NCBI RefSeq assembly: GCF_013394655.1
Contig: NZ_CP053351.1
Coordinates: 4,132,001 to 4,196,000, forward strand
DNA from: Winogradskyella schleiferi
Lineage (GTDB): Bacteria > Bacteroidota > Bacteroidia > Flavobacteriales > Flavobacteriaceae
Length of the DNA stretch: 64,000 nt
Direction: 5' to 3'
Shown here: positions 50,503-59,595 of the stretch, in pieces
Position numbering within the stretch: position 1 is the stretch's first letter
Layout of the letters: each line of letters opens with the position of its first letter
The notes under the pieces: generated by a model
Database searches by the model: none
What the model was told of the DNA's origin: nothing
Seen by the model: only the letters and a program-made list of their open reading frames with translations
Made by a program: the position numbers and the translations under genes

Positions 50503-52755
50503 ATGGAGCTACTTAAAATTTTTATTTGGTTTAGTTGCACATTATCAATTGCACAAGAATCTTTTAAGGTTCAAGGTTTGGTATTGTCCGAAGGTATACC
50601 ACTTCCATATGCTAATATTTATGCAGAAAACACCAAAAAAGGCGCAATAACCGACGACAAGGGTAAATTCTCAATTAGCAATTTAGAGCCAGGAACCTAT
50701 TCCATTGTGGCATCCTTTACAGGCTACACTAAAAAGAAAAAAACGGTTACAATTACAGATAAAGATTTAAAAATCATTTTTCATTTAAATGAAAGCGATG
50801 CACTAAATGAAGTTATTATTACAGGAACCTTAAAACCAGTATCAAGATTAGAAAGTCCTGTGCCTGTAGAAGTTTACAATAACACATTTTTGAAGAAAAA
50901 TCCAACTCCAAACATTTTTGAAGCCTTACAAAATGTTAACGGTGTACGTCCGCAACTCAATTGTAATATCTGTAATACTGGAGATATCCATATCAATGGA
51001 TTAGAAGGCCCATATACTTTAGTACTTATTGATGGTATGCCCATAGTCAGTGGTTTATCAACCGTTTATGGTTTGTCTGGAATCCCTAATTCCCTCATAG
51101 AACAGATAGAGGTTGTTAAAGGACCAGCATCATCGCTTTATGGAAGCGAGGCTGTAGGTGGATTAATTAATATTATTACGAAATTGCCAGAAAACGCACC
51201 ACGTTTTTTTGCTGATGGCTTTGCCACAAGTTGGGGAGAGGCTAATTTAGATGCAGGTTTTAAATCTAAAGTAGGTAAAAAAGCTACTGTTTTAGTCGGC
51301 ACTAATTACTTTAAATATGACCAACTCATCGATAACAATAACGATAACTTTACGGACTTAACACTTCAAGATCGGATTTCAATTTTTCAGAAATGGGATT
51401 TCAAAAGATCAAATAAGAGAAAGTTCTCCTTAGCTGGTCGTTATTTCTATGAAGATCGTTGGGGAGGCGAATTACAATGGAATGACAACTTTAGAGGTGG
51501 AGATGAAGTTTATGGTGAAAGCATTTACACATCGCGTTTTGAGCTTTTAGGAAATTACCAATTACCAACCACAGAGAAAATAGATTTTCAGTTCTCTTAT
51601 TCAGATCATGATCAAAATTCTGTATACGGCAATATTCCTTATCTTGCCCAACAACGTATTGGTTTTGGTCAGTTAATCTGGGACAAAAAAATAAACAACC
51701 ATGATTTGCTATTTGGCTCTACCCTACGATATAATTTTTATAACGATAATACTACTGCGACTTTAAAAGCTGACGAAGTAACCATACCCTCAATATTTGT
51801 TCAAGATGAAATAAGCTTTAATAAAAAGCAGAGTTTATTATTAGGTATCCGATACGATTATGATTGTAGGCATGGAAATATTTTTACACCAAGAATTGCA
51901 TACAGATATAAACCTACCGACGAAGATATTATCAGATTAAATGCTGGCACAGGATTTAGAGTGGTTAATCTATTCACAGAAGAACATGCTGCACTTACAG
52001 GTGCTCGAGATGTCATTATAGAAGAAACCTTAGAACCTGAGCAATCGTACAATGTAAACCTTAATTACCTCAAAAAGTTTTACTTAAAGAACAGCATGTA
52101 TTTTACGTTTGACACGTCGGCTTGGTACACTTATTTTACAAACGCCATTATACCAGATTATGATACTAATCCTAATCAAATTATTTATGACAATCTCGAT
52201 GGCTATTCGACATCAAAAGGATTAAGTCTTAATATTGATGCGGTTTTTGGAAGCGGAATTTCAGGATCTATAGGTGCAACATACCAAGATATATCCCAAA
52301 CTGAAAATGGCGTAAAATCAAAACAAATATTAACAGAAAGTTTTTCGGGTGTGTGGTCTTTTAGTTATAAAAATTATGCAACTAACCTCGCCTTCGACTA
52401 TACAGGAAGCCTCTACGGACCAATGCGGTTACCTCTATTGGGAGAATTAGATCCTCGAAGAGAATTCTCGCCAACATGGAGTATTCAAAATATACAAGTT
52501 ACTTTTGATGGCTTTAACAATTTTGAAATATATGGAGGGGTTAAAAACCTATTAAATTGGACTCCAAATAAAGGAAATCCATTCATTATTGCACGCGCTG
52601 ATGATCCATTTGATGAAAATGTGGAATTTGATAACAATGGTAATGTGGTTGCAACACAAAATAATCCTTTTGCACTTACCTTCGATCCATCTTATGTCTA
52701 TGGTCCAAATCAGGGAATAAGAGCATTTTTTGGATTAGGTTATAAATTAAATTAA
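50503..52755 (+). CDS. TonB-dependent receptor of the metal-uptake cluster
   Basis: A 750-aa outer-membrane receptor with a CarboxypepD_reg-like domain (FKVQGLVLSEGIPLPYANIYAENTKKGAITDDKGKFSISNLEPGTYSIVASFTGY, about 20-75). The plug includes NIFEALQNVNGVRPQLNCNICNTGDIHINGLEGPYTLVLIDGMPIV and VVKGPASSLYGSEAVGGLINIITK. The CNIC pair in the plug is unusual and could bind metal. The barrel ends GIRAFFGLGYKLN. The DtxR-type box in its promoter and the ABC importer downstream point to a metal or metallophore substrate. Confidence 0.92.
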   Translation: MELLKIFIWFSCTLSIAQESFKVQGLVLSEGIPLPYANIYAENTKKGAITDDKGKFSISNLEPGTYSIVASFTGYTKKKKTVTITDKDLKIIFHLNESDALNEVIITGTLKPVSRLESPVPVEVYNNTFLKKNPTPNIFEALQNVNGVRPQLNCNICNTGDIHINGLEGPYTLVLIDGMPIVSGLSTVYGLSGIPNSLIEQIEVVKGPASSLYGSEAVGGLINIITKLPENAPRFFADGFATSWGEANLDAGFKSKVGKKATVLVGTNYFKYDQLIDNNNDNFTDLTLQDRISIFQKWDFKRSNKRKFSLAGRYFYEDRWGGELQWNDNFRGGDEVYGESIYTSRFELLGNYQLPTTEKIDFQFSYSDHDQNSVYGNIPYLAQQRIGFGQLIWDKKINNHDLLFGSTLRYNFYNDNTTATLKADEVTIPSIFVQDEISFNKKQSLLLGIRYDYDCRHGNIFTPRIAYRYKPTDEDIIRLNAGTGFRVVNLFTEEHAALTGARDVIIEETLEPEQSYNVNLNYLKKFYLKNSMYFTFDTSAWYTYFTNAIIPDYDTNPNQIIYDNLDGYSTSKGLSLNIDAVFGSGISGSIGATYQDISQTENGVKSKQILTESFSGVWSFSYKNYATNLAFDYTGSLYGPMRLPLLGELDPRREFSPTWSIQNIQVTFDGFNNFEIYGGVKNLLNWTPNKGNPFIIARADDPFDENVEFDNNGNVVATQNNPFALTFDPSYVYGPNQGIRAFFGLGYKLN

Positions 52756-52795
52756 TCATTCATTTTTAGTACATTCGTAATAAATATTTAGATAC

Positions 52796-53707
52796 ATGAA
52801 AAAAGTTATAAGCATTTTTATTCTTGTTATACTGTTAACCTCTTGCGAAAATGAGGAGAAAACAAACGGAAAACTAAATGTAGTTACTACAACTACCATG
52901 ATTACCGATTTGGTTAAAAATATTGGTGGAGATTCAATAAATGTGCAAGGTTTAATGGGTTCGGGTGTCGATCCGCATTTATATAAAGCCAGTGAAGGCG
53001 ACGTCACAAAATTGGTCAATGCAGATATTATATTTTACAACGGTCTACATTTGGAGGGCAAGTTAGTTGATGTCTTTGAAAAAATGAAAAGTTCGACAAA
53101 AACACCGATTGCCTTAGCCGATGATCTAAGTAAAAATCAATTAATCGGTTCTGATTATTTCGCCTCAAACTACGACCCACATGTGTGGTTTAATATTAGC
53201 TTTTTTAAGCATTTTACAGAAAAGGTTACCCAAGTGTTAATTGAAAAAAACCCTGAAAACGCTGAAATATTCCGAGCTAATGAAAAACGCTATTTAGCAG
53301 AGTTAAATAAACTTAATAACGATGTACAGAGCGTGGTTGACGCTCTTGAACCTGAAAAAAGAATATTAGTTACAGCGCATGATGCCTTTAATTATTTTGG
53401 ACAAGCCTACGATTTTAAAGTTGTGGGTTTACAAGGCTTATCGACAGCTACCGAAGCAGGCGTTCAAGATGTTCAAAAGTTGGCAACTCTAATTATAGAA
53501 AATAGAGTAAAAGCAATCTTTATTGAAAGTTCTGTCCCTAAGCGAACTATTGAAGCTTTGCAAGAAGCCGTAAAATCCAAAGGTCATGATGTGGCTATTG
53601 GAGGCACCTTATACTCTGATGCACTTGGAGATGCTGGCACCTTAGAAGGCACTTATCTTGGGATGTATCGTTACAATATTAAAACAATCTTTAGTGCATT
53701 GTACTAA
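52796..53707 (+). CDS. Metal ABC transporter substrate-binding lipoprotein (TroA/MntC type)
   Basis: A 303-aa lipoprotein (signal ending LLTSCENE) of the cluster A-I metal-binding family. Likely ligands are His in SGVDPHLYKAS and YDPHVWFN, Glu/His around VTAHDAFNYFG, and the terminal Asp in GGTLYSDALG. There is no His-rich loop, which favours Mn or Fe over Zn, though that is not decisive. It starts 40 bp after the TonB receptor stop. Confidence 0.92.
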   Translation: MKKVISIFILVILLTSCENEEKTNGKLNVVTTTTMITDLVKNIGGDSINVQGLMGSGVDPHLYKASEGDVTKLVNADIIFYNGLHLEGKLVDVFEKMKSSTKTPIALADDLSKNQLIGSDYFASNYDPHVWFNISFFKHFTEKVTQVLIEKNPENAEIFRANEKRYLAELNKLNNDVQSVVDALEPEKRILVTAHDAFNYFGQAYDFKVVGLQGLSTATEAGVQDVQKLATLIIENRVKAIFIESSVPKRTIEALQEAVKSKGHDVAIGGTLYSDALGDAGTLEGTYLGMYRYNIKTIFSALY

Positions 53708-53822
53708 GTGAGTATTTGGTCTTAGTAACAGGTATTAAGATTAGTTGTGAATTAGTAAAACATAGGTTACATCTTTTCTTGCAAGTTTTTAATAATCTTG
53801 CAGGTGTTAAAATATATTAAAT

Positions 53823-54596
53823 TTGAATAACAAGTCAATAGAGAAAGAGACGCCTACTTCTTCAGGAGTAATAGCCGTGAAAGTGGACGACCTTACCGTT
53901 GCCTACAACTACAAACCTGTACTTTGGGATATCGATTTAGAAATCCCGGAAAGTGTACTTATGGCAATTGTTGGTCCAAATGGTGCTGGCAAATCCACAC
54001 TGATAAAAGCAATTCTAGGCATTTTAAAACCAATAGCTGGTAGCGTGTCCATCTATGACAAACCTTACGAAAAACAAAGACAGCTAGTCGCTTATGTTCC
54101 TCAAAAGGGAAGCGTGGATTGGGATTTTCCTACTACAGCCTTAGATGTGGTAATGATGGGAACTTACGGAAGTTTAGGTTGGATAAAACGTCCTGGTCAA
54201 AAAGAGAAAAAAGCATCGCTTGAAGCTTTAGAAAAAGTAGGTATGCTAGCGTTTAAAAGTCGACAAATAAGTCAGCTGTCAGGCGGACAACAACAACGTA
54301 TATTTTTAGCAAGAGCGTTAGTACAAAACGCGTCCATCTACTTTATGGACGAACCTTTTCAAGGTGTAGATGCCACGACTGAAATTGCCATTATCAATAT
54401 ATTAAAAGAATTAAGAAAAGCGGGGAAAACAGTCATTGTAGTACATCACGATTTGCAAACCGTACCAGAATATTTTGATTGGGTTACCTTTTTAAACGTA
54501 AAAAAAATCGCCACAGGGCCAGTGAAGGATATCTTTAATGATGATAACTTAACCAAGACCTATGGTATTAATTATAAAGTTAGCATTCAGGAGTAA
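53823..54596 (+). CDS. Metal ABC transporter ATP-binding protein
   Basis: A 257-aa ATPase: Walker [10 protein letters not shown] (51-59), Q-loop [13 protein letters not shown], signature LSGGQQQR, Walker B IYFMDEPF and switch His in VVHHDLQT. It powers import by the two downstream permeases. Translation probably starts at the TTG at 53823. Confidence 0.93.
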   Translation: MNNKSIEKETPTSSGVIAVKVDDLTVAYNYKPVLWDIDLEIPESVLMAIVGPNGAGKSTLIKAILGILKPIAGSVSIYDKPYEKQRQLVAYVPQKGSVDWDFPTTALDVVMMGTYGSLGWIKRPGQKEKKASLEALEKVGMLAFKSRQISQLSGGQQQRIFLARALVQNASIYFMDEPFQGVDATTEIAIINILKELRKAGKTVIVVHHDLQTVPEYFDWVTFLNVKKIATGPVKDIFNDDNLTKTYGINYKVSIQE

Positions 54597-54723
54597 ATAA
54601 GTTGGCAGTGTTCAGTGAGTAATTTGCAATGCTTACTGCTGCTGATAAAACTGTCAAATGAACAGATTTAAAAAAATAATATTAGTACAAAATGAGTAGG
54701 AGATTCCTTCTTACGCAGGAATT

Positions 54724-55851
54724 ATGGATATAACAGAATACATAAAACTAGTCTTCACAGACTACACCTTAAGAACCATCACTCTTGGCACGGCAATTCT
54801 CGGTGCAGTTACAGGAATGCTGGGCAGTTTCGCTGTACTCAGAAAACAGAGTTTATTAGGCGATGCCATTTCCCATGCCGCATTACCAGGCATTGCCATC
54901 GCATTCTTAATTACAGGAGCAAAAGACAGTAATACACTGTTAATTGGCGCAATGGTAAGCGGTTTAATAGGTACGTTTTGGATAAGAGGAATCGTTACTA
55001 AAACCCATCTAAAATCCGATACGGCTTTAGGCTTAATTCTTTCCTTATTTTTTGGATTTGGAATGTTATTATTGACTTTTATTCAAAAACAACCGAATGC
55101 CAACCAAGCGGGTTTGGACAAGTATCTCTTCGGGCAAGCAGCAACTTTAGTAGAAAGTGATGTTTGGTTAATGGCCATTGTGACAGGAATTTGTTTACTC
55201 GTTATGCTTACCTTCTGGAAAGAATTCAAAATCCTTCTATTTGATGCCGATTACACCAAAACACTGGGTTTCAACACTAAATTCATTGATATTCTTATCA
55301 CAAGTTTTATCGTTTTAGCTATCGTTTTAGGTTTACAAACCGTTGGTGTAGTATTAATGAGTGCTATGCTTTTAGCGCCTGCTGCTGCTGCAAGACAATG
55401 GACAAACAGCCTATCTGTTATGGTTTTGCTAGCTGCTATTTTCGGCGCATTCTCTGGTGTTTTTGGCACAGCGATTAGTGCAAGTCAAAATAATTTATCT
55501 ACTGGTCCTGTTATTGTTTTAGTGGCTGCGGTTTTTGTCGTAATTTCATTTCTATTTTCTCCAAGTCGTGGGTTGTTGTTCAAACAAGTTCGATTTATTA
55601 AAAATCGTCGTGATCTACAATTGCATAAAACGCTGACTTTTATGCATCATATAGCAGAAACACATGAAGATATTTCACATCCTCACGCCATTAAACTTTT
55701 AAATAATTTTCAAGGTTATACCAAAACTACGCTTCAAAAATTAGTAGATAAAGACTATGTAGAACTCCATGGCAATATGTGGAGTTTAACAAAAACAGGC
55801 TTTGAAACTGCTGCCAATTTGTACACCAAACAATCCACAGAAGATGAGTAG
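54724..55851 (+). CDS. Metal ABC transporter permease 1 with C-terminal winged-helix-like domain
   Basis: A 375-aa protein. The first 280 residues are an ABC-3 family permease with about eight spans (LGSFAVLRKQSLLGDAISHAALPGIAIAFL; MSAMLLAPAAAARQWTNSL). Beyond the last span a basic stretch leads to a soluble domain of about 85 residues (LQLHKTLTFMHHIAETHEDISHPHAIKLLNNFQGYTKTTLQKLVDKDYVELHGNMWSLTKTGFETAANLY) with the look of a DtxR-type winged helix. Its stop overlaps the next gene by 8 bp. Confidence 0.9.
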   Translation: MDITEYIKLVFTDYTLRTITLGTAILGAVTGMLGSFAVLRKQSLLGDAISHAALPGIAIAFLITGAKDSNTLLIGAMVSGLIGTFWIRGIVTKTHLKSDTALGLILSLFFGFGMLLLTFIQKQPNANQAGLDKYLFGQAATLVESDVWLMAIVTGICLLVMLTFWKEFKILLFDADYTKTLGFNTKFIDILITSFIVLAIVLGLQTVGVVLMSAMLLAPAAAARQWTNSLSVMVLLAAIFGAFSGVFGTAISASQNNLSTGPVIVLVAAVFVVISFLFSPSRGLLFKQVRFIKNRRDLQLHKTLTFMHHIAETHEDISHPHAIKLLNNFQGYTKTTLQKLVDKDYVELHGNMWSLTKTGFETAANLYTKQSTEDE

Positions 55852-57004
55852 CGCGCAGATAGAAATACAACTCATAGCAAGTGTGGTCGCCGTTGCATGT
55901 GCTATTCCTGGGACTTTTTTGGTGCTGAGGAAAATGGCAATGATAAGTGATGCGATTAGTCATTCTATTTTACCAGGCATTGTTGTTGGCTTTTTTATCA
56001 CTCAAGATTTAAATTCCCCTTTATTGATTCTTTTGGCAGCTTTCACAGGCATAATTACTGTTGTACTGGTTGAATACATTCAAAAAACAGGACTCGTAAA
56101 AGAAGATACTGCCATTGGATTGGTATTTCCTGCATTGTTTAGTATTGGCGTGATTCTAATTGCTAAAAATGCCAATGATGTCCATTTAGATGTTGATGCG
56201 GTTTTGTTAGGCGAATTGGCATTTGCTCCTTTTGACCGATTACTAATCGCAGGAACAGATGTTGGCCCAAAATCACTTTGGGTTGTTGGTACTATTCTTT
56301 TAATTACCATTACACTTTTGATTCTATTTTTTAAAGAATTAAAAGTAAGCACTTTTGATAAAGGCTTGGCCGCTTCCTTAGGATTCTCGCCGGCCATTAT
56401 TCATTATGGTTTAATGTCAGTGTCTTCCGTAACTACAGTTGGTGCTTTTGATGCCGTTGGCGCAATTTTGGTTGTTGCCTTAATGATTGCACCTGCCGCA
56501 ACTGCCTATTTACTGACCACTGATTTAAAGAAAATGTTGACACTTGCTATAGGTTTCGGTATTTTTAGCGCCATTTTAGGGTATTGGATGGCACATTGGT
56601 TAGATGCTTCCATTGCTGGCTCGATCACAACAGTTCTTGGATTGGTGTTTTTGTTAGTCTATTTGTTTGCACCATCAAAAGGAATTATTGCGGTAATGTA
56701 CCGAGAAAAGCAACAGCGAACCGAAGTCTCCTTACTTACCTTTTTACTGCACTTAAAAAACCATGATGAAATTGAAGAACGCCATGTCAACCATCTTAAC
56801 GAGCATATCAATTGGCAAAAAGTACGTTCTAAAACTGTTCTCGATTTAGCCCAGAAAAACAATTTGATCCATATTGAAAACAAAGTGGTTTCCTTAACCA
56901 AAAAAGGCGATGAATTTACATCAAAGGCTATCGACTATATCATTACCAATGAAGATGCACAAATTGAAGACATGAAGGATGATTTCTTTTTGTTTAGAGG
57001 ATGA
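55844..57004 (+). CDS. Metal ABC transporter permease 2 with C-terminal winged-helix-like domain
   Basis: A 386-aa paralogue of the preceding permease. Its membrane part includes LRKMAMISDAISHSILPGIVVGFF and VALMIAPAATAYLLTT. It also ends in a soluble domain (TFLLHLKNHDEIEERHVNHLNEHINWQKVRSKTVLDLAQKNNLIHIENKVVSLTKKGDEFTSKAIDYI). I start at the ATG at 55844, overlapping the previous stop by 8 bp; the frame is open to an ATG at 55802, deep in the upstream gene. The two permeases probably form a heterodimer. Confidence 0.9.
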   Translation: MSSAQIEIQLIASVVAVACAIPGTFLVLRKMAMISDAISHSILPGIVVGFFITQDLNSPLLILLAAFTGIITVVLVEYIQKTGLVKEDTAIGLVFPALFSIGVILIAKNANDVHLDVDAVLLGELAFAPFDRLLIAGTDVGPKSLWVVGTILLITITLLILFFKELKVSTFDKGLAASLGFSPAIIHYGLMSVSSVTTVGAFDAVGAILVVALMIAPAATAYLLTTDLKKMLTLAIGFGIFSAILGYWMAHWLDASIAGSITTVLGLVFLLVYLFAPSKGIIAVMYREKQQRTEVSLLTFLLHLKNHDEIEERHVNHLNEHINWQKVRSKTVLDLAQKNNLIHIENKVVSLTKKGDEFTSKAIDYIITNEDAQIEDMKDDFFLFRG

Positions 57005-57080
57005 ACCGATTTACGAATTACGATTTTTGAATTACGATTTTTGATTTTGAGATCTTCACTTTAAACTTAGACTGCAAACA

Positions 57081-57854
57081 TTACTTAAACCCACGCTCCT
57101 TCTGAATATGCTCATAAGCTTCTTGCACTTGTCTAAACTTAGCTTCAGCACCTTCTTGGTGTTCTTTGCCTAAATGTCCAACGCGGTCTGGATGGTATTT
57201 CTTGGCCATTGTTCTATATGCTTTTTTGACCTCATCATCAGAAACTGATTTACTGATTTCAAGGATTTTATAGGCATTATCACTACTATTGTAGAACATT
57301 GCTTTTATGCTTTGGTAATCCCTATTGCTAATGCCTAAATAACCTGTGATTGTGTATATCTGTCGTAGTTCATCTTCAGTAACTAAACCATCTGCTTTGG
57401 CAATTCCGAATAAAAAATGCAACAATTGTAATCGTGATGCATGATCCATCATCTGCTTAATCTGCAAACAAACCTGACGTGTAGAAATATCCTGTTTGCT
57501 AATACGCTTAAACAACTCAAAAGCCTTATTGGCTCTATCCTTTCCATACATATTAGCAAATTGCTGACGTACAAAATCCAATTCGCGTTGATCTTGTTTG
57601 CCATCGGCTTTTATAACTATTGAAGCTAAAATCAATAAGCTGACTTCAAAGTCACCAGACTGTGTTTTTGGTCGCTGTGTTCTTCTTTGACGATAAGGAT
57701 CTTGTCGTCGTCCTGCTTGTCGTTCACCTAACAACGGTGTTCCGTCACCTGTTAAATTATCGACAAAACTACCGATAGCCAAACCTATAATAGCACCTAT
57801 TGGACCACCAAAAGACCAACCCAAAGCACCTCCTATCCATTTTGCAAAACTCAT
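57081..57854 (-). CDS. TerB-DnaJ domain protein (DjlA-like)
   Basis: A 257-aa protein. A glycine-rich N-terminal helix ([29 protein letters not shown]) may insert in the membrane. A TerB-like helical domain follows (about 70-180; [27 protein letters not shown]...[21 protein letters not shown]), then a J domain (about 190-255) with the HPD motif in [13 protein letters not shown]. This order matches DjlA-type co-chaperones that stimulate DnaK. It is a single gene, convergent with the permease gene. Confidence 0.9.
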   Translation of the reverse strand: MSFAKWIGGALGWSFGGPIGAIIGLAIGSFVDNLTGDGTPLLGERQAGRRQDPYRQRRTQRPKTQSGDFEVSLLILASIVIKADGKQDQRELDFVRQQFANMYGKDRANKAFELFKRISKQDISTRQVCLQIKQMMDHASRLQLLHFLFGIAKADGLVTEDELRQIYTITGYLGISNRDYQSIKAMFYNSSDNAYKILEISKSVSDDEVKKAYRTMAKKYHPDRVGHLGKEHQEGAEAKFRQVQEAYEHIQKERGFK

Positions 57855-58119
57855 GTTCTATTTTTATTTTTATTTTTATAAAGCTGTAAATATACTATGA
57901 ACTTCTGACGCCATTTTGTTTTTAAACCAAAAAAAATTCTAGATTCCCATATTCACGAAACAGATAAAATAATTAAATTTGTAAATATGAATTGGCAATA
58001 TATAACCTCCGTTTTAACTCAATGCATTAGTAGGTAAATTTAAAATTGAGTACATTTACTCTCTAACCAAGTCTTTTTCGAACTTTTCCGCGATAAATTA
58101 ACTCCTAAAAACATTTTTT

Positions 58120-59544
58120 ATGAAAAAAAATTACAATTTTTTACTATTTACAACTCTTATTAGTCTTGCAGGTTTTGCGCAAATAGAACAAGTTTTAGAT
58201 ATAAACGACGGTGAAGGTAATAGTTCACCTAACAATTTATTTGTTTTTAACGGTGCTCTTTTTTTTGGTGCCGATGACAGCAGTGGAGTTAATTCGCCTG
58301 GAAGTGCTGATTTAGGCAGAGAACTTTGGACCACTGATGGCACTACTGCAGGAACTTCGCTTGTGATTGATTTAAGAACTGGAGATGATAGTTCTAGTCC
58401 TGGAAACTTTTTTGAATACAATGACACAATGTATTTCTCAGCAAATTCTGGAGGTGGTAATGTTTTATTCTCTTCGGACGGCACTACTGCTGGTACAACC
58501 GCAACAGGTGATGGATTTGTTTTCAATCCTACACCTTTAGATGGTTTAGTTTATTTTGTTGACACTACAACAGGTAATAGCCTTAATGAATTTAATGGCA
58601 CTACTGCGACTTTAGTTGGAGGCTCTGGACCTGAAAGCCTTGTCGGAGCAGTAATGATTGGTTATCAAAGTAAAATTTTCTGTTATATGGGTGAAACTAC
58701 AGACGAACCAACTATTGGAAGAGAACTATATGCTTACGATCCTGCGACAGATGGTTTTACATTAATTAAGGATATTACAGGTGACGATGGGAATTCTGGT
58801 ATTAGTAATTTTACTATTTTAGGAACGGATCTCTATTTTGAAGCCTTAGGTGTATTATGGAAAACTGACGGAACCGATGCAGGCACAATTGCCGTAGTTG
58901 CAGCTGATATAGCAGGAATTGGAGGTGTCAATAATCTTTACGCTTGGAATGATAAACTGTTTTTTGAAGGAGACGATGGCTCTAATGATCAATTATGGTC
59001 GTATGATCCCGTTTTAGATACTGTAACTAACATCAGCAATATCACTGGCAGTATTGAGACAGGTGGAAACAATCACGACCCTTCTGATTTTGCGCCATTA
59101 GGTGATTTTTTATATTATGCAGGAGAAATTTCAGATAACACTAGCCAATATCTATTTAGAACTGATGGTACTACTTCTGTGAGATTAGACGACACTATTA
59201 TTGATATTGACGAAATCACTGTTTTGAATGGATTTTTATATTTTGAAGCGGATGATGAAATTACTGGAAATGAATTATATCGATTGGATCCGACAACACT
59301 AAGTATTGATAGAGTGACATTCAGCGATTTAAAAATCTATCCAAATCCTTCTGTAAACTCAATTACGGTGGAAGGTAATTTTACAGATTCCGTAGATTAC
59401 CTAATATCAGACATCAACGGACGTACTATTTTAAAAGGTGAATTAATTAATAATACTATTAATTATCAACTTCCATCTGGCATGTATTTACTACAGTTAA
59501 ATGCGAACAATTCCAAAATTACAAAGAAAATTATTGTTGATTAA
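58120..59544 (+). CDS. T9SS-exported ELWxxDGTxxGT repeat protein
   Basis: A 474-aa secreted protein. The signal peptide ends AGFAQ. At least four repeats of the ELWxxDGTxxGT type are visible (RELWTTDGTTAGTSLV, VLFSSDGTTAGTT, VLWKTDGTDAGTIAV, YLFRTDGTTSV), probably blades of a beta-propeller. The tail is a type A sorting domain (LKIYPNPSVNSITV...SDINGRTILKG...LPSGMYLLQL). It lies directly upstream of a SusC/SusD pair and could be its surface partner, though this is inferred. TAnnTTTG-like TAAATTTG occurs at 57974-57981. Confidence 0.88.
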   Translation: MKKNYNFLLFTTLISLAGFAQIEQVLDINDGEGNSSPNNLFVFNGALFFGADDSSGVNSPGSADLGRELWTTDGTTAGTSLVIDLRTGDDSSSPGNFFEYNDTMYFSANSGGGNVLFSSDGTTAGTTATGDGFVFNPTPLDGLVYFVDTTTGNSLNEFNGTTATLVGGSGPESLVGAVMIGYQSKIFCYMGETTDEPTIGRELYAYDPATDGFTLIKDITGDDGNSGISNFTILGTDLYFEALGVLWKTDGTDAGTIAVVAADIAGIGGVNNLYAWNDKLFFEGDDGSNDQLWSYDPVLDTVTNISNITGSIETGGNNHDPSDFAPLGDFLYYAGEISDNTSQYLFRTDGTTSVRLDDTIIDIDEITVLNGFLYFEADDEITGNELYRLDPTTLSIDRVTFSDLKIYPNPSVNSITVEGNFTDSVDYLISDINGRTILKGELINNTINYQLPSGMYLLQLNANNSKITKKIIVD

Positions 59545-59560
59545 TTATTAAAACTATAAA

Positions 59561-59593
59561 CCATCGTTATAGATGTATAACGATGGGTTTTTT
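59561..59593 (+). terminator. Hairpin between the T9SS protein and SusC genes
   Basis: CCATCGTTAT (59561-59570) pairs perfectly with ATAACGATGG (59577-59586) over a 6-nt loop and is followed by GTTTTTT. It has every feature of an intrinsic terminator but ends only 2 bp before the susC-like ATG, so it may attenuate or regulate that gene. Confidence 0.7.
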
Positions 59594-59595
59594 AT

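Noticed and set aside
57005..57080. Short direct repeats (ATTACGATTTTTGA twice) after the permease gene
   Set aside because: Two adjacent copies in AT-rich sequence between convergent genes; no further copies or structure support a functional element.
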